Source: Candidatus Methanomarinus sp. HR1
GTDB lineage: Archaea > Halobacteriota > Methanosarcinia > Methanosarcinales > Methanocomedenaceae
Assembly: GCA_002926195.1 (NCBI GenBank)
Contig: MZXQ01000045.1
Location: forward strand, 1 to 28,136
Direction: 5' to 3'
DNA length: 28,136 nucleotides
In this document: piece by piece, positions 1 through 7,941 of the stretch
Numbering within the stretch: the first letter of the stretch is position 1
How the letters are laid out: every line of letters begins with the position of its first letter
Program-made: the position numbers and the translations under genes
Notes under the pieces: model-generated
Told to the model about the DNA's origin: nothing
The model's database searches: none
The model's input: only the letters and a program-made list of their open reading frames with translations

Positions 1-459
1 GGTCTCATCCGGCATCAGGGCATCTATAGTATTATTCCCGATTCCTGGCTTGATCTCTCGATTCAGACCCATGTAAATAGGAATGATGTTAATCTCTTTC
101 CAGTCAGTTATGGGCTCTACATTTACTGCCAGACCACGGTAATCAAAGCTATTGTACATGTAATTGGTCTGAATAAACCTGTTCATGACATACATTATCA
201 TTCCTTTGGCCCGGTTATGGTTAAAATCTGAGATATTGCAATCTCCGTTAGTGCTCAGGTTGTATTCGCTTGTAGGTTCTATCACTATCACTGGTGTTTC
301 TCCCATCTCTTTCATGGCTGCCATACCAGCGTAGTTGATGATCCTGGCCAGGTCGGCGCAGGCGTACATGTAGGCTTTATCGACATTGTTCACAGTATTT
401 CCACTGCTTAGTGCTTCAGCCTGGCCAGGTGCAAATAGGGGACACGACCCAGTAATCTA
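1..459 (-). pseudogene. 3'-running fragment of an unrecognised protein, no start codon, leaves the window
   Basis: Reading the minus strand, one frame is open from just after a TAG at about 457-459 to the window edge, so the 3' end lies outside. The frame contains protein-like sequence, for example AYMYACADLARIINYAGM, then GETPVIVIEPTSEYNL, then a stretch rich in Met, Asn and Tyr ending GNNTIDALMPDET. No ATG lies near its 5' end; the first candidates are a GTG and an internal ATG about 25 codons in, with no clear ribosome site. The coding character stops abruptly near position 430. I do not recognise the family; the composition resembles large secreted archaeal proteins. It could be the remnant of a 5'-truncated gene, or a gene whose beginning was displaced by a rearrangement. 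Confidence 0.45.
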
Positions 460-490
460 TATATAGTAGAACTACCATATCATATATTAT

Positions 491-519
491 GTCATCATCA
501 TAATAATTATGATAGTGAC
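491..519. repeat. imperfect hairpin / inverted repeat
   Basis: GTCA (491-494) pairs with TGAC (516-519), and ATCATAAT (497-504) pairs with ATTATGAT (506-513), with a two-base mismatch bulge between the two stems. The structure is symmetrical on both strands. It lies between the left-edge gene fragment and a short ORF at 555. It could be a terminator or a protein-binding site; the sequence alone does not decide. Confidence 0.45.
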
Positions 520-554
520 TTTTAAAACAGTCAATAATCCGGAGATGAGAAGAA

Positions 555-644
555 ATGAACAGAAAAGAAACTAAAGATCGTAAAGAAAAAGAAGAAAAAG
601 CTGCACAGGAAATATTTTCAAACATTAAGTTGTTCAGTGCTTAA
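555..644 (+). CDS. possible small charged ORF (29 aa)
   Basis: ATG at 555 opens a 29-codon frame ending in TAA at 642-644. The product would be very rich in Lys and Glu in the first half, with a short hydrophobic end (IFSNIKLFSA). A GGAGATGAG stretch at 541-549 can serve as a ribosome binding site at suitable spacing. No homologue is recognised and the low complexity means it may be chance. The region 645-703, between this ORF and the end of mmp7, shows nothing else I can support. Confidence 0.25.
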   Translation: MNRKETKDRKEKEEKAAQEIFSNIKLFSA

Positions 645-703
645 AGACTATGACAAGAACCTGGAAAATCCCCCATAATCTTATTTCTAAAATTTTATAG
701 AAA

Positions 704-1630
704 TTAAATAACAAACCCGGTCTCACTCTTAGGCTTGATCTCTATTAATATATAGTCCTTAAGAAGTCCCTTTTTGATATAAGCGATATCCTTTAATTTT
801 ACACCTTCCACAAATGATATATTCTCTATCCTTTTATGGAATTCATCATAATCCAGTTTGACCCTCATTCCCTTAAGCTTTAAGGTAACAGGTAGTGGAG
901 AGAGTACATCAGCAATTTCAGGAATCTGGTCCTCTATCTCTTTTTTCACTCTGGGCGGCATAACACACAACGGATCTTTGCTTAGCTCATTCCTTTCTTT
1001 ATCCAGGATCTCGCCTACAACATCTACTGCTTCATCCATAGCCCACATTTCAGGACCCTTACGCATTCTATGAGCTATCCTCCCCAGATTCCCCACATAT
1101 GCATCAGCCATAGGTATCTCCTCAACATCAATTTCAGGAGCTCCGGTAACCACAACAGGGATCTCAATACCTTCTAAAATCTTGGGTTTATTCTCAACAA
1201 TACAATGCTTGAAATTACCAAGAATGTATACAGCCACATCATGTTCGTTAATCAGGCTGCGCTCATGGCCTGATATCTGGCATACCCTTGCACCTACACC
1301 TCTTGCAAGCCCGATCATATTGGTCTTAGCACCCTTTCGGCGCAGGAACTCGGCAATATCACAATCAGGATGAGGTAAATGATGATATGCTAAAGTAGGA
1401 GCCACTACTGCTATCTCAGTCCCTGACAATGGTGCACGTGTCAATACTCCCAGCAGTTTCTTTGTCATATTCTCCACAAGGTGAATATCATTCATGGGCA
1501 CAAGCATGATAATGACGATCTCTGTTTGCATAATGTTGGTTTGAAGAATATATCCACCAAGGTCTTCTACCAGTTCCACAAGGTGATTATGCTTATACAC
1601 ACCTCCTTCATACATTATTGGTTCAAGCAT
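704..1630 (-). CDS. mmp7: methanogenesis marker protein 7 (Mmp7)
   Basis: The 308-residue product matches the length and character of methanogenesis marker 7. Marker 7 is known from recent work as a component of the ATP-driven complex that activates methyl-coenzyme M reductase together with McrC, component A2, Mmp3 and Mmp17. Features seen are an N-terminal alpha/beta region, three spaced cysteines in the contexts HPDCDIAEFL, GARVCQIS and NFKHCIVE, and a basic C-terminal half. It is cytoplasmic, with no signal peptide. It is the last gene of the cluster in the minus direction. Its ATG overlaps the end of mmp17 by eight bases and is preceded by GGAGGG, which indicates translational coupling. 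Assignment rests on recalled family features and the diagnostic gene order. Confidence 0.87.
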   Translation of the reverse strand: MLEPIMYEGGVYKHNHLVELVEDLGGYILQTNIMQTEIVIIMLVPMNDIHLVENMTKKLLGVLTRAPLSGTEIAVVAPTLAYHHLPHPDCDIAEFLRRKGAKTNMIGLARGVGARVCQISGHERSLINEHDVAVYILGNFKHCIVENKPKILEGIEIPVVVTGAPEIDVEEIPMADAYVGNLGRIAHRMRKGPEMWAMDEAVDVVGEILDKERNELSKDPLCVMPPRVKKEIEDQIPEIADVLSPLPVTLKLKGMRVKLDYDEFHKRIENISFVEGVKLKDIAYIKKGLLKDYILIEIKPKSETGFVI

Positions 1631-2231
1631 TATCTTTCCCTCCTTTTACCAGACCATTTCGAATGGAAAATGCTTTATCCTTCCATTCCTGCTTTATAGG
1701 GTCCTCAGATGCCACGAATAAAACATACTCTTCAGTAAGCTGGTGATACCTGACCCTGAACCCTTCTGGTATGATCCTTAACATAGCATCCATTATCCTG
1801 TCATTGATCTGGGCTATTTTCTCATCAATAACCATCTCTCGCAAGAAATCCACCTCAGTAAAATAATCCGGAGTATGTACAATGATCATACTACGCTCAG
1901 AGTGATCAATATTGCCTTTACCGTATCTCTCCCACAATTTGTTTAAAAGCTGTGGGATATAGGATTCTTTTAACAGATTGATCGTAACCTCATTTTTACC
2001 GTAATCACCCATATCTACTTCTGCAAAATCACTAAGGCGAATAGACGGAAGTCCAAAACGCCGCAGAGCTACAAAAATAAATACCGGTTCTTTTACATCA
2101 ATATAGGCCCTGACCTTTTCCAGCACTCTACCGAGTGCCAGGTCTGACAGCACATCAATAATAACTCTATTATATACATCAGCACCCGTTTCTTCATCTG
2201 ATTCTACAATGATTTTCTCATATTCTTCCAT
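1623..2231 (-). CDS. mmp17: methanogenesis marker protein 17 (Mmp17)
   Basis: A 202-residue acidic, cytoplasmic protein of the marker 17 family. It starts with MEEYEKIIVESDEETGADVY and contains the segment FRVRYHQLTEEYVLFVASED near the C-terminus; there are no cysteines and no membrane segments. In the structurally studied MCR activation complex Mmp17 is a partner of Mmp7, McrC and A2. Here its gene lies directly upstream of mmp7 with an eight-base overlap. It is separated by about 41 bases from mmp15, the largest gap inside the six-gene block. The ATG at 2231 has an AGGAAG site upstream. Identification depends on gene order as much as on sequence. Confidence 0.85.
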   Translation of the reverse strand: MEEYEKIIVESDEETGADVYNRVIIDVLSDLALGRVLEKVRAYIDVKEPVFIFVALRRFGLPSIRLSDFAEVDMGDYGKNEVTINLLKESYIPQLLNKLWERYGKGNIDHSERSMIIVHTPDYFTEVDFLREMVIDEKIAQINDRIMDAMLRIIPEGFRVRYHQLTEEYVLFVASEDPIKQEWKDKAFSIRNGLVKGGKDNA

Positions 2232-2272
2232 CAGTGCCGCTTCCTAAAGGGTCTATTTATTTAATTATTTAG

Positions 2273-3514
2273 TTATTTATTTATAAAACCAGAGGCCAAT
2301 AACGCAGAACCTACTGCTCCTATATACTGGGAATCAGGTGGAACCACTACTTTGATATTAAGCATATCCTCCATAGCCTTAGGTACACCTTCAATAAGTG
2401 AAGACCCACCTACCATTATCAATGGCTCTTTCACCTCAACTTCCTGTAATTGCTGCTCAAACACTTGTTCTACCACACTATGGCATGATGCAGCTGCTAC
2501 ATCCTCTGGTACCGAACCTTTTGATAGCGAATTTACCAGACTCTGTATCCCGAACACAATACAATAACTGTTCATTTCCACATTCTGCTGCATTCCCTTA
2601 ACTGCAAGGGCACCCAGCTCGGTAATATCCACGCCCAGACGTTTGGAGGTCATCTCAAGGAACCTGCCAGACGCTCCTGCACATATACCACCCATTGTGA
2701 ACATGCCAGGGATCCCATCCTGTATAGAGATGGCTTTATTATCCATACCTCCGATATCTATTACAGTCGCAGATCCATGCTGACTGTTTGCAAGATATAC
2801 TGCACCTTTTGAGTTAACAGTGATCTCTTCCTGCACCAGGTCAGCATTAAATTCCTCTTTTATTAAATACCTGCCATAGCCGGTAACACCCAGTGCCTGT
2901 ATCTCATCCCTGGTTACTCCTGCCGTTTCCAGAGCCTGATTATAGGCTTCATTGGCACTTTGTATTACATTTGTAGTAGGGACCCAGCCCCTGCCAATTA
3001 CTTTATCATCTTTCATGATCACAGATTTGGTCGTTGTAGAACCTGAATCTATACCGGCAGTCAATCCTTCCTGATGTTCCCTGGCAAGCAGACTGCGCCG
3101 TCTGGCAGTTGTGGTCAGGGCCTCCAGTCTTGTGAGAAGTGTACCGGACGTAGTCCTTTCAGTGAATGAATAACTTATTACCGGAAGTTTGGAATTTTCA
3201 TAAATGTACCTGCGTAATTCATTACGTACTACAGCACCTTCGGCACATCTGAAACAAGTAGTTATCAATACGGCATCGGCATTGGTATTGCCTTCTACTA
3301 ATACCTTTGCTCTTGCCATTACCAGTCCAAGGTCAGAACTGGCTACATGAAGCCCAAAATCATCCTGCACCTGCTGAACCTCCTCAATAGAAATTTCCGG
3401 ATAAAATATCCTGGCATTTACTATTTCCGCAGCCGTCTCAATCTCTTTCTGGATACCGCTATATTCACTCCCACATGACAGATGAGCGATCTTGACCAGC
3501 TCTTCCTGTACCAT
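2273..3514 (-). CDS. mmp15: methanogenesis marker protein 15 (Mmp15), BadF/HgdC-type ATPase
   Basis: ASKHA-fold ATPase of the family that includes activators of 2-hydroxyacyl-CoA dehydratase and benzoyl-CoA reductase. Motifs seen are the phosphate-1 loop GIDSGSTTTKSVIM (about residues 154-167), the second loop VIDIGGMDNK, the C-terminal VGGSSLIEGVP, and two cysteines in the contexts GGICAGASGRFLEM and NSYCIVFG. These match the Cys pair that holds the dimer-bridging [4Fe-4S] cluster in HgdC-like activators. An extra N-terminal domain of about 145 residues carries Cys in HLSCGSEY and TTCFRCAEG. I chose the ATG at 3514 because GGAGGTG lies just upstream; a GTG at 3523 lies inside that site. The exact role in methanogens is unknown; ATP-driven low-potential electron transfer is the likely chemistry. 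Confidence 0.88.
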   Translation of the reverse strand: MVQEELVKIAHLSCGSEYSGIQKEIETAAEIVNARIFYPEISIEEVQQVQDDFGLHVASSDLGLVMARAKVLVEGNTNADAVLITTCFRCAEGAVVRNELRRYIYENSKLPVISYSFTERTTSGTLLTRLEALTTTARRRSLLAREHQEGLTAGIDSGSTTTKSVIMKDDKVIGRGWVPTTNVIQSANEAYNQALETAGVTRDEIQALGVTGYGRYLIKEEFNADLVQEEITVNSKGAVYLANSQHGSATVIDIGGMDNKAISIQDGIPGMFTMGGICAGASGRFLEMTSKRLGVDITELGALAVKGMQQNVEMNSYCIVFGIQSLVNSLSKGSVPEDVAAASCHSVVEQVFEQQLQEVEVKEPLIMVGGSSLIEGVPKAMEDMLNIKVVVPPDSQYIGAVGSALLASGFINK

Positions 3515-3515
3515 C

Positions 3516-3995
3516 TTATTCACCTCCGCCGGTTTTATCAGATGTACTTATTTTAATATTATCCAGTCCTGCAAGGAATTCGTGTATCTGATGCACGAAA
3601 TCCTTAGCTGCTTCTTCAGTTCTTGGATATTCCAGATCCAGTTTGGGTATTTTCTTTGCCCTAACAAGAAATGTTATAAGTTCGTTGGTCCGGGCACACC
3701 CCATACATCCAAATGAGATATCCGGACCGGTAACAATAATCGCTGCCTGTGCTTCTTCCAGCAACGGACCAAGCAATGACATTCTACCACGCACTCCCGA
3801 TGGCACTTCCACAGCCGCATATTTCAGTCCTTTTTTAGGATCTTCGGGTGTAATATTGATCGGCGGTGAATCCAGTCCTGCTGTTTTTATCTTCTTTCCT
3901 ATTTCATGCATTACAGCAAGCGGCTCATGACCAAACCTGTCTACAAGGTCTGATAATATCAGACTATTACTGGGATAAATGAAAACCTTGACCAT
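3516..3995 (-). CDS. mmp5: methanogenesis marker protein 5 (Mmp5)
   Basis: A 159-residue soluble protein of the marker 5 family, function unproven. It begins MVKVFIYPSNSLILSDLVDR. The most striking element is a CMGC motif (Cys97 and Cys100) after a beta strand in IIVTGPDISFGCMGCARTNE, which could bind a metal or iron-sulfur cluster. The frame is open further upstream, but the ATG at 3995 has GAGGT at proper distance and gives the family N-terminus; the 12-residue extension overlaps mmp6. Its stop codon is only one base away from the mmp15 ATG, so the mmp15 ribosome site is inside the mmp5 end. This tight pairing suggests Mmp5 and Mmp15 are made in fixed ratio. Confidence 0.85.
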   Translation of the reverse strand: MVKVFIYPSNSLILSDLVDRFGHEPLAVMHEIGKKIKTAGLDSPPINITPEDPKKGLKYAAVEVPSGVRGRMSLLGPLLEEAQAAIIVTGPDISFGCMGCARTNELITFLVRAKKIPKLDLEYPRTEEAAKDFVHQIHEFLAGLDNIKISTSDKTGGGE

Positions 3996-4005
3996 CTTGA
4001 TAACC

Positions 4006-4446
4006 TCATTTCGCCTGTGCGGCCTCTTCATTAATTATTTCTTTTAATCTTTCAATAGTAATACCATGGGATTTAACAGGCATTTCGTGTGGAATTCCTT
4101 TTTCGATCTCTTCTAAAGCTCCCGTGATATATGGAAGTAATTTATTTTCAATTTCATGCATATGAAAACCTGGTTTTACACCACCACCCCGCCCTGCTCT
4201 ACACCGGTATGAATCTCCGGGGGGTACACCTCTTTCCTTAACAAATATCCGCATCGGATCCATATTTCGTATTTCTTTAACAGCCATATTAACTTCAGAT
4301 ATCGTACCCCGGATAATAAGACCGAAACATGTTTCTTTAACAGTTACATCTGCTTTACTTTCATAGATCTTGATCACTATATCACTTGGTAGGGTATAGG
4401 TAGAATTCAGAACAACCATCTTATTAATGATCTCTTCTTCGCCCAT
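4006..4446 (-). CDS. mmp6: methanogenesis marker protein 6 (Mmp6)
   Basis: A 146-residue cytoplasmic protein of the marker 6 family, of unknown biochemical role. It has an N-terminal beta-rich part with Cys40 in ETCFGLII. A conserved-looking basic and glycine-rich stretch (YRCRAGRGGGVKPGFHMHE) follows at about residues 80-98, containing Cys82, and then an acidic helical C-terminus. The ATG abuts the mmp3 stop codon with no intergenic base and is preceded by a near-perfect GGAGGTGGAT ribosome site lying in the end of mmp3. Position in the order mmp3-mmp6-mmp5-mmp15-mmp17-mmp7 is diagnostic of the MCR-activation cluster. Confidence 0.85.
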   Translation of the reverse strand: MGEEEIINKMVVLNSTYTLPSDIVIKIYESKADVTVKETCFGLIIRGTISEVNMAVKEIRNMDPMRIFVKERGVPPGDSYRCRAGRGGGVKPGFHMHEIENKLLPYITGALEEIEKGIPHEMPVKSHGITIERLKEIINEEAAQAK

Positions 4447-5973
4447 TTAATCCACCTCCGTGATATAGATGATGTCTCCCTGGCTGACAGATTTTAATTT
4501 TTCAGCATCTATGACCCGACCTATAATATTTGTACTGTGGAACTTCTCACCCGTAGGACCATAGCGCTCATCATCTTCATTCTTTATACCTATAATACCA
4601 TACTGTCTGGATGCCTGGTTTGTTACTCCCATCTCTCCGGCAATGACTTTATCTGACGGAGTATTTTCCGGCATCAGTTCTTTATATCCTTCTGCTCTTT
4701 TAATAGTCTTAAAAAGAATGGTATTTTCATAGGTAAAAAAAACTGACAGAGGACCTACAGGCCGTTCCTTAAGCTTTAAAGCATGCCTTAGATATTCTAT
4801 GGTAATAGGAGCCTTATCATAATAGAACTTAATATGCAATAGTAGATCCGGTGGAATACCTAATACGGAAACTTTTTTATTTTTAAGGATCTCCATCGTG
4901 GTTTTAGGATCTTGTTCAACTATCATTGCCTGATCCGAGCTGTCTCCGTCAATCTCTATGGCAAGTCCCCGCTCCTGTGCTTTGGCCTTTGCTTCATCAA
5001 TATTTAGTCCGAGGAACATTACCTGTTGAGGATTTACCCTGATCTCCAGTTTGTGAGTGTTCTCTGCAAGTTTGACAAGTTCCAGTCCTTTTGTAACATT
5101 CCCTATTATAGAATGCACTGCACTGCTTGTCCGGTCCTCTTTTGAGATGAATGCTCTACCCGTACCAATACCCTTTGTCCGTATGGCAACAGTTCCCTCT
5201 GATCTGGAATCCAGTGATTCGAACGGACATATCTCACCTTTAAGGACATCATCTACAATATAAGAACTTGAACTATCGCTGGCATTGAATAGTCCTTTAC
5301 GAACAGCTCCGAGAAAATGCTCTGCACCCTGAGGTGAATCCTCTCTGAGATCCACTGAGATATAAGAAAATATCTTCATGCCGTCTTCCAGAAGCAAATC
5401 CAGATCAGTAGTGATAACCTTATCTGTCAGGGTTTCCCATTTAATAACAGGTTCTATCCTGTCTATGGAATCTCCCTGATCCAGTTTAGCAATATTGTTC
5501 TTACCACTTATTACTCTACCAAAAATACCACCGTTATATCCTCCATAAGATGCATTATGCCTGTCTTTTGCAAATAATAAATAGGTATTTTTTGCATCAT
5601 ACCCGCCAGCACCAAAGATCACATCATACCGCTGGTATTCATATGTATCCCTATCAGTCTTAATATCTGTTGATATAGGTCCGAAAGCCGTAACATCAGG
5701 TGTTGCCCAGTGAGCCTGAAGGTTTGAATCCGTGAAATGAGTGAGCCATATATTTATCAGTTCGGATTTCTCAGAGTCCACCTCGATCTTGAACTCACCT
5801 TTATTGGTAAATAAACTATATTCAGTGGTCAGTGTTTTAATCTCTTCTCCGCCTTTGACAATGCCTATTATAGCATCTTTGGTATATGACGTTTGGGTCT
5901 TTTTTAAAATATCAGCAAGAGTTGAACCCTTTTCTATTTCTACTTCAACATCATTTAATTCAATAGTAATCAT
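4447..5973 (-). CDS. mmp3: methanogenesis marker protein 3 (Mmp3, UPF0288)
   Basis: A 508-residue protein of the marker 3 family, a component of the purified MCR activation complex. The first about 65 residues (MITIELNDVEVEIEKGST...) look like a ThiS/TGS-type beta-grasp fold. The middle contains two segments with cyclophilin-like character, for example HFLGAVRKGLFNASDSSS and NIIGRVIDAEKLKSVSQGD. Cysteine is almost absent. A TTG at 5982 could extend the product by three residues, but the ATG at 5973 has AGGT at workable distance. It is the first gene after a 118-bp gap from atwA, which holds its own TATA-like sequence, so it may be transcribed both with atwA and alone. Confidence 0.87.
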   Translation of the reverse strand: MITIELNDVEVEIEKGSTLADILKKTQTSYTKDAIIGIVKGGEEIKTLTTEYSLFTNKGEFKIEVDSEKSELINIWLTHFTDSNLQAHWATPDVTAFGPISTDIKTDRDTYEYQRYDVIFGAGGYDAKNTYLLFAKDRHNASYGGYNGGIFGRVISGKNNIAKLDQGDSIDRIEPVIKWETLTDKVITTDLDLLLEDGMKIFSYISVDLREDSPQGAEHFLGAVRKGLFNASDSSSSYIVDDVLKGEICPFESLDSRSEGTVAIRTKGIGTGRAFISKEDRTSSAVHSIIGNVTKGLELVKLAENTHKLEIRVNPQQVMFLGLNIDEAKAKAQERGLAIEIDGDSSDQAMIVEQDPKTTMEILKNKKVSVLGIPPDLLLHIKFYYDKAPITIEYLRHALKLKERPVGPLSVFFTYENTILFKTIKRAEGYKELMPENTPSDKVIAGEMGVTNQASRQYGIIGIKNEDDERYGPTGEKFHSTNIIGRVIDAEKLKSVSQGDIIYITEVD

Positions 5974-6024
5974 AGCTGACAAGACCTTTCCTGTATAATG
6001 AAGAATTGCAATTGTACATCACAT

Positions 6025-6034
6025 GCATATAAAG
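6025..6034 (-). promoter_or_regulatory. candidate TATA box for mmp3 and downstream mmp genes
   Basis: On the minus strand the gap between atwA and mmp3 reads CTTTATATGC at these positions, close to the archaeal TATA consensus. A start about 25 bases downstream would fall near 6000 and give a leader of roughly 25 bases to the mmp3 ATG at 5973. No BRE is clear. Inferred from sequence only. Confidence 0.4.
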
Positions 6035-6061
6035 TATATATTCACTTCTATTTAGGTATAT

Positions 6062-6095
6062 GACTCTTAATTTATTATATACATCAACAAGAGTC
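6062..6095. terminator. inverted repeat just after atwA (terminator or attenuator)
   Basis: GACTCTT (6062-6068) and AAGAGTC (6089-6095) form a perfect seven-base inverted repeat with a 20-base AT-rich loop, starting six bases beyond the atwA stop codon. It could partly terminate the atwA transcript and separate expression of atwA from the mmp genes, or serve as a binding site next to the mmp3 promoter. Confidence 0.4.
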
Positions 6096-6100
6096 AAATA

Positions 6101-7723
6101 CTATAGTTCTTTTGATATACCTTCTGCCCCTTCAACACGTTCATCTTTAGTAAGTTCGGCAAGAACCCTGGAAGTTTCTCCTATATCCACGATCTTACCC
6201 ATTCTCATGAGTGCCGCCCTATCACATATTTCACCAACGAAGTCCATGTCATGTGACACGATGATAAAAGTCTCACCTAACGCTTCCCTGGCATGAAGGA
6301 TCGATTTGGTAACCTCCATCTTTGTAACAGGATCCATTGTACCTGTAGGCTCGTCAAACACCAGTATACGTGGTTCTTTCATCAAAACCTGTGCCATAGC
6401 TACCCTATGACGTTCTCCTTCGCTGAGTTCATCAGGCATCTTGGTCAGGATAGTCCTGGCTTTTTTATCTGAGAATCCTGCTGTTATTAATGTGCTGATC
6501 GCCTTTCGTTCTCCCAGTTCATGGGGTAGTTCCAGGCCAATAGCTTCAGTCAGATTATCAATAATATTCCTGTGTGGATATAAACTGTATTCCTGGTACA
6601 ACACACCTATGTATTTGGAAGCTCTTCCCTTGCCATGCGGACCTTTTATAGTCATATCTATCCATTCATCCCCTATTCTGACATCCACGTCACCATCCGT
6701 AGGGGCTAAAACACCTGTAATGATCTTGGAAGTTGTGGTCTTACCTGCACCACTGACCCCAATCAGACCAAATATTTCTCCTTCTTTTACGTCAAACTTA
6801 ATATTATCCACAGCATTAACAACACCGCGATCAAGTGAGAAATAGTTCATTCTGAGTTTATCGACCTTTACGATCGGTTCTCCAACCTCAACATCGGTTT
6901 TCTTTACTGCAGTAACCTGTTTCATGAAATTGGCACAAACGGTCTTAGGATCACCTTCGTCAACAATCTCACCTTCGTCAATCCAGATGGCCTTATCAGA
7001 CAGCTCTTCGATAACCTGAGGCCAGTGAGAGGTAATTACCAATGACATTTGATAGTTATTAACAGCGTTTTTAATACTCTTGTGAACCAGTTCAGCTGTC
7101 TTGGGATCAAGAGTACCTGTGGGCTCATCTGCCAGAAGCATCATGGGGTCTTTAACCAGTTGTCTTGCCAGGACAACTCTTTGTTTTTCTCCACCGCTGA
7201 GCTCCCTTGCAATATGCATCATCCGGTGTGAAAGGTTTACCTGATCAAGCAGATCAGCTGCTTTATGGATGGCTGTCGGTCCCTTTTCACCTATCTCGGT
7301 CAAAGAGTTCATAACATTGACAATAACCCTATCATCCCCATACAGGGCAAAGGTCCGCTGCAACATGATGGCTAGTCGTCGTGATATGGCTTTTCTGATC
7401 GGATCATGTATAGGAAGAGTAACAAAATCAACAGTCTTTTCTGATAGTATAGCGTTACACTTGGGACAGGGATCGCCTATTTTTCTCGGTGGTTCTACAT
7501 ATCCACATTCACTACATAATGCAAAATGGTATAGAACCTGTCCTGATATCTTTTCGAATTCTTCCACACCTCTTAGGACATGCATAAGAATTGATTTCCC
7601 TGCACCGCTTCTACCAAGTATTCCTATAGTTTCTCCTTCATCAATTGTCAGATTTATATTTTTCAATACATCAACGTCATTAAATCCTACTGATAGATTC
7701 TTTATTTCGATAAAAAATGACAT
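6101..7723 (-). CDS. atwA: methyl-coenzyme M reductase activation component A2 (AtwA)
   Basis: A 540-residue twin ABC ATPase that couples ATP hydrolysis to reductive activation of the nickel cofactor F430 in MCR. Domain 1 has Walker A GRSGAGKS, signature LSGGEKQRVVLARQL and Walker B MLLADEPTGTLDP. Between Walker A and the signature sits a zinc-binding insertion CSEC...CPKC, typical of A2. Domain 2 has Walker A GVSGAGKTTTSK, a variant signature LSEGERHRVAMAQ, Walker B ILVFDEPTGTMDP and the switch His in IIVSHD. There are no membrane segments. The ATG at 7723 has GAGGAG directly upstream; the in-frame GTG at 7735 lies upstream of that site. It heads the mmp cluster. The ending is TAG. Confidence 0.95.
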   Translation of the reverse strand: MSFFIEIKNLSVGFNDVDVLKNINLTIDEGETIGILGRSGAGKSILMHVLRGVEEFEKISGQVLYHFALCSECGYVEPPRKIGDPCPKCNAILSEKTVDFVTLPIHDPIRKAISRRLAIMLQRTFALYGDDRVIVNVMNSLTEIGEKGPTAIHKAADLLDQVNLSHRMMHIARELSGGEKQRVVLARQLVKDPMMLLADEPTGTLDPKTAELVHKSIKNAVNNYQMSLVITSHWPQVIEELSDKAIWIDEGEIVDEGDPKTVCANFMKQVTAVKKTDVEVGEPIVKVDKLRMNYFSLDRGVVNAVDNIKFDVKEGEIFGLIGVSGAGKTTTSKIITGVLAPTDGDVDVRIGDEWIDMTIKGPHGKGRASKYIGVLYQEYSLYPHRNIIDNLTEAIGLELPHELGERKAISTLITAGFSDKKARTILTKMPDELSEGERHRVAMAQVLMKEPRILVFDEPTGTMDPVTKMEVTKSILHAREALGETFIIVSHDMDFVGEICDRAALMRMGKIVDIGETSRVLAELTKDERVEGAEGISKEL

Positions 7724-7760
7724 AAGTCTCCTCACACATTATTTTTATTATTTTATAATT

Positions 7761-7835
7761 ATTCAATTCACATTGAATTTTTATGATCTATAATTATTTA
7801 TATGTTATATAAATTAAATTATTGATTCAATGTGA
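7761..7835. promoter_or_regulatory. operator-like inverted repeats upstream of atwA
   Basis: ATTCAAT (7761-7767) and ATTGAAT (7772-7778) form a stem with a four-base centre. A second copy, ATTCAATGTGA (7825-7835), is the exact reverse complement of TCACATTGAAT (7768-7778), 46 bases apart. The repeats start about 38 bases upstream of the atwA ATG, immediately upstream of an AT-rich TATA-like stretch (minus strand ATTATAAAATAA, about 7750-7762). The arrangement suits a dimeric regulator bound at the promoter. No known archaeal operator is recognised. The rest of 7724-7941 is AT-rich and empty. Confidence 0.5.
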
Positions 7836-7941
7836 TCATTTTATTTAGTCTAGTTAAATTGTGCATAATACATAAATATAACGATAATACATTACACTGA
7901 AAACACAAAAAATATATTATACTACATTATATATATATGCA

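Noticed and set aside
416..625. 69-codon minus-strand ORF over the hairpin region
   Set aside because: Low-complexity Phe/Ser/Tyr-rich sequence that reads through the hairpin and antisense to the Lys/Glu-rich segment; no ribosome site or family resemblance.
858..1073. Plus-strand ORFs opposite mmp7 (also 1182-1373 and 1481-1699)
   Set aside because: They are antisense shadows of the convincing minus-strand gene, with no ribosome sites and Ser/Pro-rich nonsense composition.
7269..7793. 174-codon plus-strand ORF
   Set aside because: Antisense to the first ABC domain of atwA and running into its promoter region.
7720..7941. AT-rich spacer as a replication origin
   Set aside because: No origin-recognition-box repeats and no orc1/cdc6 gene nearby; the dyads are better explained as an operator for atwA.
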